Source: Thalassospira indica (lineage in GTDB: Bacteria; Pseudomonadota; Alphaproteobacteria; Rhodospirillales; Thalassospiraceae). From it: DNA of 64,000 nucleotides. Numbering within the stretch: position 1 is the first letter of the stretch; every line of letters begins with the position of its first letter. The notes under the pieces were generated by a model, which was not told the DNA's origin, did not search any database, and saw nothing but the letters and a program-made list of their open reading frames with translations. Below are positions 35,428 to 44,089 of the stretch, piece by piece. The position numbers and the translations under genes were made by a program. The stretch lies in the NCBI RefSeq assembly GCF_003403095.1, contig NZ_CP031555.1:3970001-4034000 (forward strand), written 5' to 3'.

Positions 35428-37984
35428 TCTCGTGTGTTTCCTGTTTTGGTTTCTTATCGCCTTGTTCCGAGCCCCCCAGATAGGCGGCAATCAGGCGTTC
35501 ATCTTTTCTAAGCTCAGATGCCTTGCCTTTGGCAACCACCTGCCCCTGTTCAAGGACATAAGCATAATCAGCGACCGAAAGCGCCATGGTCGCCATCTGA
35601 TCGACCAGAAGAATGGTGACACCCTCGTCACGCAACTCGCCCAGAATGGCATAAAGCTCTTCGACCATGGCCGGGGCCAGACCAAGCGATGGTTCATCAA
35701 GCAACAGCGCCTTTGGCTTGGCGACCAGACCACGGGCAATTGCCATCATTTGCTGTTCGCCCCCGGACAAAAGACCAGCCGGGCTGTTGATACGATCACG
35801 CAGACGCGGGAAACGGTTCAGAATGGCTTCAAGCTCATCGGAACTGACAGGTTTGGGTTGCTTGTAGGCCCCCAGTTCGATGTTTTCGCGCACGGTCAGT
35901 TCCGGGAAGACCTGACGGCCTTCGGGCACCAGGACCAAGCCCTGTTCGACGATCTGATGCGGGGCAAGATCATGGATATATTCGTTGTTGAGAACGATCT
36001 TGCCATCCACGGGGCGCAGCAAACCGGCCAGTGCGGTCAGGAAGGTCGACTTGCCTGCACCGTTTGCGCCCAGCAGTGCGACCATTTCACCCTGACGGAC
36101 CTTAAGATCGATGGAATGCAAAACGGGTGCTGCACCGTAACCAGCCGTGAGACGCAGGGTTTCAATCACCGGGGAGTCCCCGGCCTCAAACGGGATCGGG
36201 CGCGGGCGGGCCTTCATTTCACCATCGCCAAGATAGGCCGCAATGACCTGCGGGTCTTTTTGCACGGCCTGCGGGGTATCAAAGATGATCGGTGTGCCGG
36301 CATCAACGGCCAGAATCTGATCGGAAATGCCCATGACCATTTCCATGTCATGTTCGACCAGAACCACGGTAATCCCGGCATCGGCCAGCTGGCGCAGGAG
36401 TTTGGCGAGTGACACCTTATCGGCATGCATCAGGCCAGCAGCCGGTTCATCCAGCAACAACACACCGGGTTTGGTCGCAAGGGACCTTGCGATTTCAACA
36501 AGCCTGCGATCGACATGCGGCAGATCCCCGGCACGGGCATCGATATCGCCGCCATAGCCACAAAAGGCCAGAAGCCCGGCGGCATGGTTGCGGTTGGCGT
36601 CTGAGGCAATCGCACTGAACGGCTTGCCAAAGCGGCCAACCGGAATACCGGCAATCACATTGTCGATCACTGACATGTTTTCAAACAAACGCGTCGCCTG
36701 ATAGGTACGCGCAATGCCATTGCGCGCGGCAAAATCGGTCGGCTTGCCAGCGATGTCCTGATCGCCGATGCAAACGGTTCCTTCGGTTGGTTTGTAAAAA
36801 CCGCTGATGATGTTCAAAAGTGTCGTTTTACCCGCCCCGTTCGGGCCGATGATCGATGTGACATCGCCCGGCTTGGCGGTAAAGGAAACGCCATTGACCG
36901 CCTTCACCCCGCCAAAGGCAATCGACAGGTTTTCAACCACCAGACCATCTGATTTGGCATAGGCTTTCAATCCTGCCTCAATCTCGACCGCCGGCGTTGC
37001 GGTGACGCCGCGCTTGGTCAGCGGGATGAACCGTTCGATAACACCAACAATCCCGCGCGGTGCAATCAGCAACACGACAATCAAAAGTCCGCCAAAAATC
37101 AGCAGGCGATATTCGGCAAAATCCGCCAGCATTTCCGGCAACAAGACCGAAACCGATGCGCCGACCAGCGGCCCCAGCACCGTGCCCGCCCCGCCAAGAA
37201 TGACGGCAAACAGATACAGGATCGACTGACTAAGCGGGAAGTTTGATGGCGCGATAAACATCATGAGCGGCGCAAACAAAGCACCGGCAAGCCCGGCCAT
37301 GGCAGCCGCAATCGCAAAGCCAGTCGCCTTGACGGCAAAGGCGTTATAGCCAAGCGAACTTGCGGCAATTTCCGCATCGCGCATGCTGGTCATTGCCATG
37401 CCCCAGCCACTTGTTGCCAGACGACGGAAGGCAAAAAGCGCAACCCCGGCCAGAACGACACACAGCATCACAAGATCGCGTTCGCTAAACATATAGCCAA
37501 ACAGCTCGGGCATCGGGAAACCCATCAGGCCGTTTTGCCCGCCGGTCAATGCACGCCATTCAATCGCGCCATGTTCGACAATAAAGGCAAAGGCAATCGT
37601 CACCATGGCAAGGAACGGCCCCGCCATCCGCACAGCCGACAGCGCCAAAACACAGCCTGCCAACCCGGCAATTACGGTGGCGGCAATCAGTGCCAGCCAG
37701 AAATTTAGCCCCGCCAGCGTCAAGGTCGCACTGGCATAGGCACCGATGGCAAAGAAGCCGACCTGCCCCAGCGATACAAGGCCAGTCAGGCCATAGAGAA
37801 CATTCAGCCCCACACACAAAACCGTGGTGATGGCGACAAGGCCGATGACGAACTGGGTATAGCCGCCTGTAATGGCAACACCGATCAAGCCGGCGATGAT
37901 GGCCGCCAGGATCGTCACATCAAGGGCGACGGATTTATTGAGTTTGGGCATGGGATTTTTAAGCTTCATATCGCGTTTCATCAT
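35420..37984 (-). CDS. Branched-chain-type ABC transporter: LivM-LivG-LivF triple fusion
   Basis: 854 residues carrying three subunits in one chain. Residues 1-325 are a LivM permease (VLYGLTGLVSLGQVGFFAIG). Residues 345-590 are a LivG ATPase with Walker A GPNGAGKTT (380-388) and Walker B VLLLDEP. Residues 605-835 are a LivF ATPase with Walker A GANGAGKS, signature LSGGEQQ (739-745) and Walker B ALLLDEP. The LivG-domain signature reads LPHVDRRLVEIAR, lacking the usual glycine and glutamine, so one composite ATP site may be weak. Frame is open throughout, so this is a true fusion. It follows livH with a one-base overlap. Confidence 0.93.
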   Translation of the reverse strand: MMKRDMKLKNPMPKLNKSVALDVTILAAIIAGLIGVAITGGYTQFVIGLVAITTVLCVGLNVLYGLTGLVSLGQVGFFAIGAYASATLTLAGLNFWLALIAATVIAGLAGCVLALSAVRMAGPFLAMVTIAFAFIVEHGAIEWRALTGGQNGLMGFPMPELFGYMFSERDLVMLCVVLAGVALFAFRRLATSGWGMAMTSMRDAEIAASSLGYNAFAVKATGFAIAAAMAGLAGALFAPLMMFIAPSNFPLSQSILYLFAVILGGAGTVLGPLVGASVSVLLPEMLADFAEYRLLIFGGLLIVVLLIAPRGIVGVIERFIPLTKRGVTATPAVEIEAGLKAYAKSDGLVVENLSIAFGGVKAVNGVSFTAKPGDVTSIIGPNGAGKTTLLNIISGFYKPTEGTVCIGDQDIAGKPTDFAARNGIARTYQATRLFENMSVIDNVIAGIPVGRFGKPFSAIASDANRNHAAGLLAFCGYGGDIDARAGDLPHVDRRLVEIARSLATKPGVLLLDEPAAGLMHADKVSLAKLLRQLADAGITVVLVEHDMEMVMGISDQILAVDAGTPIIFDTPQAVQKDPQVIAAYLGDGEMKARPRPIPFEAGDSPVIETLRLTAGYGAAPVLHSIDLKVRQGEMVALLGANGAGKSTFLTALAGLLRPVDGKIVLNNEYIHDLAPHQIVEQGLVLVPEGRQVFPELTVRENIELGAYKQPKPVSSDELEAILNRFPRLRDRINSPAGLLSGGEQQMMAIARGLVAKPKALLLDEPSLGLAPAMVEELYAILGELRDEGVTILLVDQMATMALSVADYAYVLEQGQVVAKGKASELRKDERLIAAYLGGSEQGDKKPKQETHENA

Positions 37985-38886
37985 CAGACCTTCTTGATCG
38001 CAGCACGGCCAAACAGGCCGCTTGGTTTGATGGTCAGAACCGCGATGACAAGCGCGAAGACGACGATGAAGGTGTAGGACGAGCCGAGATAGGTGGTCAC
38101 ACCGGCCTCGACCAACCCATAAATAAAGCCTGCCAACATCACACTATAGGCCGACGTCATGCCGCCCAGAATGGCCACCGCAAATGCCTTAAGACCAAAC
38201 AGCGTGCCCATATCCGAATGCACCGAAAACAGCGGCGCAATCAGAAGCCCGGCACAGCCCGCCAACATCGATGAAATGGCGAAGGATCCGGTTACCATCA
38301 AAGTGGTGTTGATCCCCATCAGCTTGGCGGCCTGCTGGTTTTGCACGACCGCCAAAAGCGCACGGCCATGACGGGTCCGACGGAACAGCGCATTGAGCGC
38401 CAAGGCCACACCGATCGCGGCAACCGGGATCAGGATTTGTTGCGGATAGACACCCGTGCCAAACACGTTCCAGCTTTCACCGACAAGGGCGGATGGCAGG
38501 GTGCGGGGTTCGTTGCCGAAGGTAAACAGCACGGCATTATCAAGCAAAATGCCACCCGCGACGGTGGCCATCAGCCAGGCTTCGGAATTGCGCACGGCAA
38601 AGGGACGAACCAGGAAAAATTCCACCATAATCCCGGCAAGCCCGCAGCACAGAATGGCCAGCGGATAGCCGACAATGACCGGAAAGCCATATCGCTCGCA
38701 AAACACAAAGCCCAGAACGGCGCCCAGCATCACCATCGATCCTTGGGCGAAATTGACCTTCGAGGACACTGAATAAGTGATCTGGAAGCCAAGCGCGATC
38801 AGGCCATACATACTGCCCAGACCGATGCCGGTTATCAGAGCTGCGATTAAAAGTGTCATTGCCAGTTGCCTGCTTATGCCGTGCAC
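37984..38886 (-). CDS. Branched-chain-type ABC permease LivH
   Basis: 300 residues (291 if it starts at the ATG at 38859). Eight or so helices with the family sequence GLIALGFQITYSVSSKVNFAQG near residue 30 and VRPFAVRNSEAWLMATVAGG in the middle. The C-terminal AVAILGGMTSAYSVMLAGFIYG is the ATPase-contact region. It forms the permease pair with the LivM domain of the fusion encoded downstream. Confidence 0.93.
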   Translation of the reverse strand: MHGISRQLAMTLLIAALITGIGLGSMYGLIALGFQITYSVSSKVNFAQGSMVMLGAVLGFVFCERYGFPVIVGYPLAILCCGLAGIMVEFFLVRPFAVRNSEAWLMATVAGGILLDNAVLFTFGNEPRTLPSALVGESWNVFGTGVYPQQILIPVAAIGVALALNALFRRTRHGRALLAVVQNQQAAKLMGINTTLMVTGSFAISSMLAGCAGLLIAPLFSVHSDMGTLFGLKAFAVAILGGMTSAYSVMLAGFIYGLVEAGVTTYLGSSYTFIVVFALVIAVLTIKPSGLFGRAAIKKV

Positions 38887-38915
38887 GTAAGTGCATCATT
38901 TAAAATGGATAAATC

Positions 38916-38951
38916 CCCGGATGGCACGCATTGGGGAACGCGCCATCCGGG
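38916..38951 (-). terminator. Intercistronic hairpin between Liv-1 binding protein and livH
   Basis: CCCGGATGGC (38916-38925) and GCCATCCGGG (38942-38951) form a 10-pair perfect stem, with further pairing in the loop. Confidence 0.65.
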
Positions 38952-38964
38952 TTAGATAAAGTGT

Positions 38965-40152
38965 TTATTTGATCGGAATGATCTGGCCTTCGACGAAATG
39001 CGCGAAGGTGTAGTCTTCCGGACCAAGCGCATCCTGATCGTCCGGGGTGAACGGCGTGTCATAGGTTTTGATCATGCCTTCTACGCCGCTGATCTCGTAC
39101 ATGGCTTCGCGGATGGCAGGACCATCGGTTGAACCGGCCTTTTCAATGGCGGCTGCGATCAGAAGGGTCGCGTCATAGGCATTGGCAATGCCCGTTGCCG
39201 GGGTTACGTCGGCAAGGGTTTCGATCTCCGGGAATTTTTCCTGAAGTTTGACGAACATCGGATTGGCCGTATCGGTAAACAGATAGGTCTGGATGAAGTG
39301 GACCTTTTCGCCCGACTTGCCCGCAAGTTCGGTGAAGCGGCCACCGGCCGGACCCCAATGCGATGAAATCGGAACATCCCAGCCCATACGATCAAGCGAC
39401 TTGATCACCTGTGCGGTGGGGGCGACGTTGGCGACAACAAACAGGGAATCCGCACCATTTTCCTTAAGACGGGTCAGCTGCGGGACAACATCAACGTCAT
39501 TGGATTCAAACTTTTCGATCCCGGCATGGTCCATGCCGCGTTTTTCAAGCGCCTTGAGCAAGCCCTTTTCATTCGACTCCCCCCACGGGTTGTTGATCAG
39601 GATCATGCCCGGTCTCTTGGCGCCGTAATTGGCGATCAGATATTCGGTGATGGCTTCGTCGACATATTCATCAACGGCAGAAACGCGGAAGACATAGTTT
39701 TCATCCGCACCGTTTTTGGTGATCCCGGTTCCGGCAGCCCACGGGCCGATGAACGGGATTTTCTGCTGGTTAACGTACGGCACGATGGCAAAGGATACCG
39801 GCGTATCAAGACCGCCAATGATCGCTGCAACGCCTTCGCGCTGGGCCAGTTCACGGGCGGCAACCAGCCCCTTGCCCGGGTTGCTTTCATCATCACGCGA
39901 TACAAGTTCAAGCGGCTTGCCCAGAACGCCACCCTCGGCATTGATCTTGTCCATCGCAAGTGTAATGCCGCGCGTGATGGCTTCACCCGATTTGGCCGAC
40001 TGGCCGCTAAGGGCGGCAACAAGGCCAAGCTTAATGGTGTCGTCTGCACGGGCATCATGGGCAGGCAAAACTGCGGCGAACATCATTGCCGCAGCAGCGC
40101 CCAGAAGGGCGGCACGGCGTGTTATTCCTGGCAAAGGCGAAGAAATAGGCAT
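38965..40152 (-). CDS. Branched-chain-type ABC substrate-binding protein, Liv-1
   Basis: 395 residues from the ATG at 40152, preceded by CAGGGAG. The signal contains a twin Arg (ITRRAALLGAAAAMMFAA) and is cleaved near DARADD, so Tat export is possible. The mature protein starts TIKLGLVAALSGQSAKSGEA, the standard LivK/amide-binding pattern, with ELVSRDDESNPGKGLVAA and MILINNPWGESNEKG further on. First gene of an operon with livH, the LivMGF fusion and the amidohydrolase. The ligand is not recognisable, but the enzymes nearby suggest an amide, ureido or gamma-glutamyl compound. Confidence 0.92.
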   Translation of the reverse strand: MPISSPLPGITRRAALLGAAAAMMFAAVLPAHDARADDTIKLGLVAALSGQSAKSGEAITRGITLAMDKINAEGGVLGKPLELVSRDDESNPGKGLVAARELAQREGVAAIIGGLDTPVSFAIVPYVNQQKIPFIGPWAAGTGITKNGADENYVFRVSAVDEYVDEAITEYLIANYGAKRPGMILINNPWGESNEKGLLKALEKRGMDHAGIEKFESNDVDVVPQLTRLKENGADSLFVVANVAPTAQVIKSLDRMGWDVPISSHWGPAGGRFTELAGKSGEKVHFIQTYLFTDTANPMFVKLQEKFPEIETLADVTPATGIANAYDATLLIAAAIEKAGSTDGPAIREAMYEISGVEGMIKTYDTPFTPDDQDALGPEDYTFAHFVEGQIIPIK

Positions 40153-40325
40153 GTGAGACTCCCTGATTATGTGTCTGCGTCGTCCGGCGTCGCAAATTGG
40201 GCATGCGCACCAAATCGTCATCGCACTGCAGCAAGCGACATGCCAAGAATCACAATCATTCAAAATCAGGGGCTTAGGCGTTTTCCCACCGCTTCGGAAA
40301 ATAGAATTGCCTCATGTATACGCAG

Positions 40326-40361
40326 ATTGCATGCAATTTTTGCATAAAATTAGTGCATGCA
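40326..40361. promoter_or_regulatory. GntR-type operator pair in the Liv-1/SnoaL divergent promoter
   Basis: ATTGCATGCAAT (40326-40337), a perfect 12-base palindrome, and a second core TGCATGCA (40354-40361). The identical 12-mer lies in front of the GntR and gamma-glutamyltransferase genes at 41726-41737. Confidence 0.7.
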
Positions 40362-40422
40362 AAATTTCTGCACAGCGTTTATGCTGATGTCAGATCAATT
40401 CCCGAAAACAGAGGCCTTCGAA

Positions 40423-40848
40423 ATGAGTGACCAAACAGCGGAAAATGTGCTCGATACCCTGCCGCCAGAGGCGCAGACGGTACGTGATTTTCTTGATGCA
40501 TCCATGAAGCCCGACCCGGAACTGGCGGCGACATTCATGTCAGATGATGTTGTCATCACCTTTACCGATGGCCAGAAATACGATCATCCGTCGGGCACAA
40601 CGGCCTTTAACGCCGCGCGTTATAAATGGGTGAAAAAGAAGTTTGGTCAGTTTGATGTCGCCCATACCAACGGCCAAACTGTTGTTTACAGCACCGGCTG
40701 GCTTTACGGCGAATGGCCGGACGGCACCCCTTTTGAAGGCAATCGTTATGTCGACCGTTTCGTGATTGAAAACGGCAAGATCATCAAAATGGATGTCTGG
40801 AATGAAAGTGCGGAACGCATCCTGATCCGCAAGGGCATCAAGGCCTGA
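40423..40848 (+). CDS. SnoaL-like (NTF2-fold) protein
   Basis: 141 residues from the ATG at 40423; earlier in-frame ATGs at 40357 and 40384 exist, but 40423 avoids running through the operator. The NTF2/SnoaL pattern is TVRDFLDASMKPDPELAATF, FMSDDVVITFTDGQKY and EGNRYVDRFVIENGKIIKMD. Such proteins are small isomerases, cyclases or binding proteins in catabolic pathways. It is divergent from the Liv-1 operon and shares its operator region, so it probably belongs to the same pathway. No specific reaction can be given. Confidence 0.8.
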   Translation: MSDQTAENVLDTLPPEAQTVRDFLDASMKPDPELAATFMSDDVVITFTDGQKYDHPSGTTAFNAARYKWVKKKFGQFDVAHTNGQTVVYSTGWLYGEWPDGTPFEGNRYVDRFVIENGKIIKMDVWNESAERILIRKGIKA

Positions 40849-40955
40849 TCCGGACGGGAACCCGAATGATGCAGCCCAAACCAACCATCTGCCATCCGCA
40901 CGCCACGCGCGAAGTCACGCGTGCGGCTGTTGATATGGCGATGGGGCGCCCGGGC

Positions 40956-41669
40956 TTAGCTGGTGCCGTCACGCACCTTTTTGGCATAGGGTTCCAGCGC
41001 ATCAAGATACAAAAGCGGCCCGCTTTCCTTGGTCGTGAACAGGGCGCGGTCGGCAACCGCCGTCAGATGATGGCGCATCAGTTTGCGCGCCGCATCTTCG
41101 TCGCCCTTGGCCAGCGCCTCGATGATCTGGCGGTGTTCCTGAATGCCGCAATCGGTGGAATGCGGGCGAGCATAAAGCGACAATGTCAGGCCACAGCGAT
41201 ATCCGATTTCCTCGACATAGCGCAGCAAGACCGGGCTTCCGGCAAGGCGTGCCAGCAGGATGTGGAATTCGGTGGCAAGACGGATCGAAATCGGCTCGGA
41301 CGCGTTTTCGGCTTCGACTTCCTTGGCAAGGTGGGCCTCAAGTTCGCCCAGAATTTCCGGGCTCATATTCTTGATCACCCGGCTGATGACAAGGTCTTCG
41401 ATCTGGGTGCGCAGCTCAAAAAGATCGCGGGCTTCTTCAAGGCTGGGCTTGGCAACCGCAGCCCCCTTGTTGCGGCGAAGCTCGACCAGCCCTTCGGCGG
41501 CAAGCCGTTCAAGCGACTGACGAATAAGGGTTCGGCTGACGCCGAACCGTTCGCCAAGGGAATCTTCGGGCAGCTTCATGCCAGGCATCAGAACACGTTC
41601 GAGGATTGCCGAACGCAATGCCGAACTGATCATGTCCGTGCGATGCTTTGCCTTGTCCGCTGCTTTCAT
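40956..41669 (-). CDS. GntR family regulator (FCD/FadR subfamily)
   Basis: 237 residues. The winged helix is MISSALRSAILERVLMPGMK, followed by FGVSRTLIRQSLERLAAEGL. The FCD effector domain has metal-ligand type residues in TEFHILLARLAGSP and GIQEHRQIIEAL. FCD regulators usually bind carboxylic acids. The gene is divergent from the gamma-glutamyltransferase gene; the ATTGCATGCAAT palindrome between them is repeated before the Liv-1 operon. It is the natural candidate to control all three units. Confidence 0.93.
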   Translation of the reverse strand: MKAADKAKHRTDMISSALRSAILERVLMPGMKLPEDSLGERFGVSRTLIRQSLERLAAEGLVELRRNKGAAVAKPSLEEARDLFELRTQIEDLVISRVIKNMSPEILGELEAHLAKEVEAENASEPISIRLATEFHILLARLAGSPVLLRYVEEIGYRCGLTLSLYARPHSTDCGIQEHRQIIEALAKGDEDAARKLMRHHLTAVADRALFTTKESGPLLYLDALEPYAKKVRDGTS

Positions 41670-41725
41670 CCCGATCCGCCAAGTTTCTTGTTTCGATCAC
41701 TTTATTGCCTGCGCCTGTATAAAGG

Positions 41726-41737
41726 ATTGCATGCAAT
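41726..41737. promoter_or_regulatory. GntR-type operator, identical to the Liv-1 site
   Basis: Perfect palindrome ATTGCATGCAAT between the divergent GntR and gamma-glutamyltransferase genes, identical to 40326-40337. Confidence 0.75.
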
Positions 41738-41809
41738 TTCGCCACAACCGATGCACGCATAACGCTAACCTGTTTGAAATCAATCCTTTTGGCTGAAAGA
41801 ACCAAGCCT

Positions 41810-43402
41810 ATGACCGACCATCAAACTGCCCCCGAACATCGTGCCATGGTGACAAGCCCCAGCACGGCGGCCAGCGAAGCCGGTGCGCAAGTCTTGCGCG
41901 ATGGCGGCACCGCGATTGAGGCGGTCGTAGCCACCGCGGCGGTGCTGGCGGTAATATACCCGCATTTCTGCGGCATTGGTGGTGATGCGGCCTGGATGGT
42001 TTCAGACAACACGGGCAAGGTGCAGTCTTTCCTGGGTATTGGTCAGGCCGCCGAAAAAGGCGGCGATACAATCACGCCCGGCAGTCCCATTCCGCTGCGC
42101 GGTCCGGGATCGACATTGACCACGGCCTGTACGGTGGATTCCTGGCAACATGCGCTTGATCATTCGGTAACAAACTGGGGCGGGACCAAAAGCCTGTCGG
42201 AGCTGATCACACCTGCGATTGACCTAGCAGAAAACGGTTTTGCGATCAGTCCGTCACAATGCTTCTGGCTTGATTTCCGCAAAGAGGAAATCGCCAATTG
42301 GCCGGGCTTTATGGATCTTTTTACCCCAAATGGGCGGATGCCGCATGCTGGTGAAACCTTCTGTCAGCCGCAACTGGCGCAAAGCCTGAAACGCATTGCC
42401 GAATTTGGCGCGCGTGATTTTTATGAAGGCGGCCTTTCTGATCAAATCATCAAGGGCCTGTCGGCGGTTGGATCACCGCTCACCAAGGCGGACCTTGCGA
42501 AAACCCGGACCCGCACGGTGGACGCCGTATCACTTGATTATGGCGATGTGACCCTGTTTGCCCCGCCTGCCCCGACGCAAGGCTTGGCGACGCTGATGAC
42601 CATGGGCGTGTTGCGCGAACTGGGTAAAAAGGACTGGGCCGAGGGAACGGCTGATCACTATCATCTGGTGGTTGAGGCGATCAAACGCGCATTTTTAAAG
42701 CGCGATCAGATTGCCGATCCCGCTTTTACCGATACCGATTTTGCAGCCCTTTTGGACCAAGCCGGGTTGGCCGAAGACGCCAAAGACATCTCGCCCACCA
42801 AGGCGCTTGAATGGCCCCATCCCTTCCGGCATGGCGATACGGTGTTCCTGGCCGCCAAGGACGCCAATGGCAATTGCGCAAGTGTCTTGCAAAGCACCTA
42901 TTTCGATTGGGGCAGCGGAGTTGTCGCGGGCGATACCGGCATTGTCTGGCAAAACCGTGGCGCGGCATTCAGCACCGATCCCACCCACCCGAATACCTTC
43001 GCCCCCAGAAAGCTTCCGTTCTATACGCTAAACCCCGGCATGGCGCTGAAAGACGACAAACCGCATTTGCTCTATGGAACGCAAGGGGCCGATGGGCAGC
43101 CGCAAACCCTTGCCATGCTGCTAACCCGGTTACTGGACTTTGGCCTGTCCCCGCTGGACGCCCTTGCCAAGCCGCGCTTTTTGCTGGGCAAGACGTTTTC
43201 AGATGCCAATGACAGCCTGAAACTTGAAGTCGATGCCGGGGATGATGTGTTTGACGGGTTGGCCGCACGCGGCCACATCCTGCGCGCGATTGAACCGCAA
43301 AGCGCGCTGGCCGGTCAGGCGGGGATCATTCGCATCGATGATGACGGCTTTGTCGATGGTGCGCATGATCCGCGCAGTGACGGGATGGCGATTGGGATAT
43401 AA
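41810..43402 (+). CDS. Gamma-glutamyltransferase family protein
   Basis: 530 residues from the ATG at 41810. N-terminal VTSPSTAASEAGAQVLRDGG and FCGIGGDAAWMV match the family, and the self-cleavage and nucleophile threonine is Thr344 in GDTVFLAAKDANGNCAS. The more usual surrounding TTHFSVVD is altered here, which places it in the Ntn-hydrolase branch near oxamate/cephalosporin acylases rather than classical Ggt. No signal peptide is seen, so it would act in the cytoplasm, unlike classical Ggt. The context (Liv-1 importer, amidohydrolase, common operator) suggests hydrolysis of an imported gamma-glutamyl or other amide. Confidence 0.88.
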   Translation: MTDHQTAPEHRAMVTSPSTAASEAGAQVLRDGGTAIEAVVATAAVLAVIYPHFCGIGGDAAWMVSDNTGKVQSFLGIGQAAEKGGDTITPGSPIPLRGPGSTLTTACTVDSWQHALDHSVTNWGGTKSLSELITPAIDLAENGFAISPSQCFWLDFRKEEIANWPGFMDLFTPNGRMPHAGETFCQPQLAQSLKRIAEFGARDFYEGGLSDQIIKGLSAVGSPLTKADLAKTRTRTVDAVSLDYGDVTLFAPPAPTQGLATLMTMGVLRELGKKDWAEGTADHYHLVVEAIKRAFLKRDQIADPAFTDTDFAALLDQAGLAEDAKDISPTKALEWPHPFRHGDTVFLAAKDANGNCASVLQSTYFDWGSGVVAGDTGIVWQNRGAAFSTDPTHPNTFAPRKLPFYTLNPGMALKDDKPHLLYGTQGADGQPQTLAMLLTRLLDFGLSPLDALAKPRFLLGKTFSDANDSLKLEVDAGDDVFDGLAARGHILRAIEPQSALAGQAGIIRIDDDGFVDGAHDPRSDGMAIGI

Positions 43403-43408
43403 GCCGAC

Positions 43409-44068
43409 TTAACGCGGACACTGATCCGGATGCGCATCAGCAAAGGCATCCATCGCGTTACAACGTTGTTCTATCGCGCAAATCCGCGGAAGGTGAGCAA
43501 AGCTCACATTCCAGCGGCGCGCGTTATAAAGCTGCGGGATCAGGCAAATATCGGCCATGGACGGGCGGTCGCCATGACAGAATGCATCCTGTGAGGGGGT
43601 GCCGCTTTGGGCCAGCATGGCGTCAAACCCGGCAAGGCCCGATCCGATATATTTCGCCATCCATTCTGAGCGCGCCGCATCGCCGTCTTCGCCATGGGCC
43701 ACCGCCATATCCATGACATGGCGCACCACACCGAGATTGCATACGGGATGAATATCCATGGCGATGGCGTGCGAAAGCGCACGTACCCGTTGGCGGGCGA
43801 GTGGTTCGGCGGGCAGAAGCCCCTGCCCCAGCCGTGTTTCATCAAGATATTCGATGATCGACACCGACTGGGTCATCATGACCCCGTCGATTTCAAGGGC
43901 CGGAACAAGACCCTGCGGATTGCGTTCAAAATGCGCTGTGATTTTGTGGCTGCCCGCCAGCAAATCCACAGGCACCGTCCGGTACGGAAGCCCCAACAGG
44001 CCCAGCGCAATCCGCACGCGATAACTGGCCGAGGACCGCCAATAGTCATAAAGAACGATCTCGCTCAT
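43409..44068 (-). CDS. maiA: Maleylacetoacetate isomerase (zeta-class GST)
   Basis: 219 residues from the ATG at 44068 (MSEIVLYDYWRSSASYRVRI); GAGAGG lies only two bases before it, so the ATG at 44080 remains possible. SSASYRVRIAL carries the conserved Ser/Cys-region motif of zeta-class glutathione transferases, here SSAS in place of the more common SSCS. NPQGLVPALEIDG and MTQSVSIIEYLDET form the glutathione site. It isomerises maleylacetoacetate to fumarylacetoacetate in tyrosine breakdown. It ends a three-gene operon with fahA and hmgA. Confidence 0.93.
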   Translation of the reverse strand: MSEIVLYDYWRSSASYRVRIALGLLGLPYRTVPVDLLAGSHKITAHFERNPQGLVPALEIDGVMMTQSVSIIEYLDETRLGQGLLPAEPLARQRVRALSHAIAMDIHPVCNLGVVRHVMDMAVAHGEDGDAARSEWMAKYIGSGLAGFDAMLAQSGTPSQDAFCHGDRPSMADICLIPQLYNARRWNVSFAHLPRICAIEQRCNAMDAFADAHPDQCPR

Positions 44069-44089
44069 GACCTCTCTCATGATTGGGCC

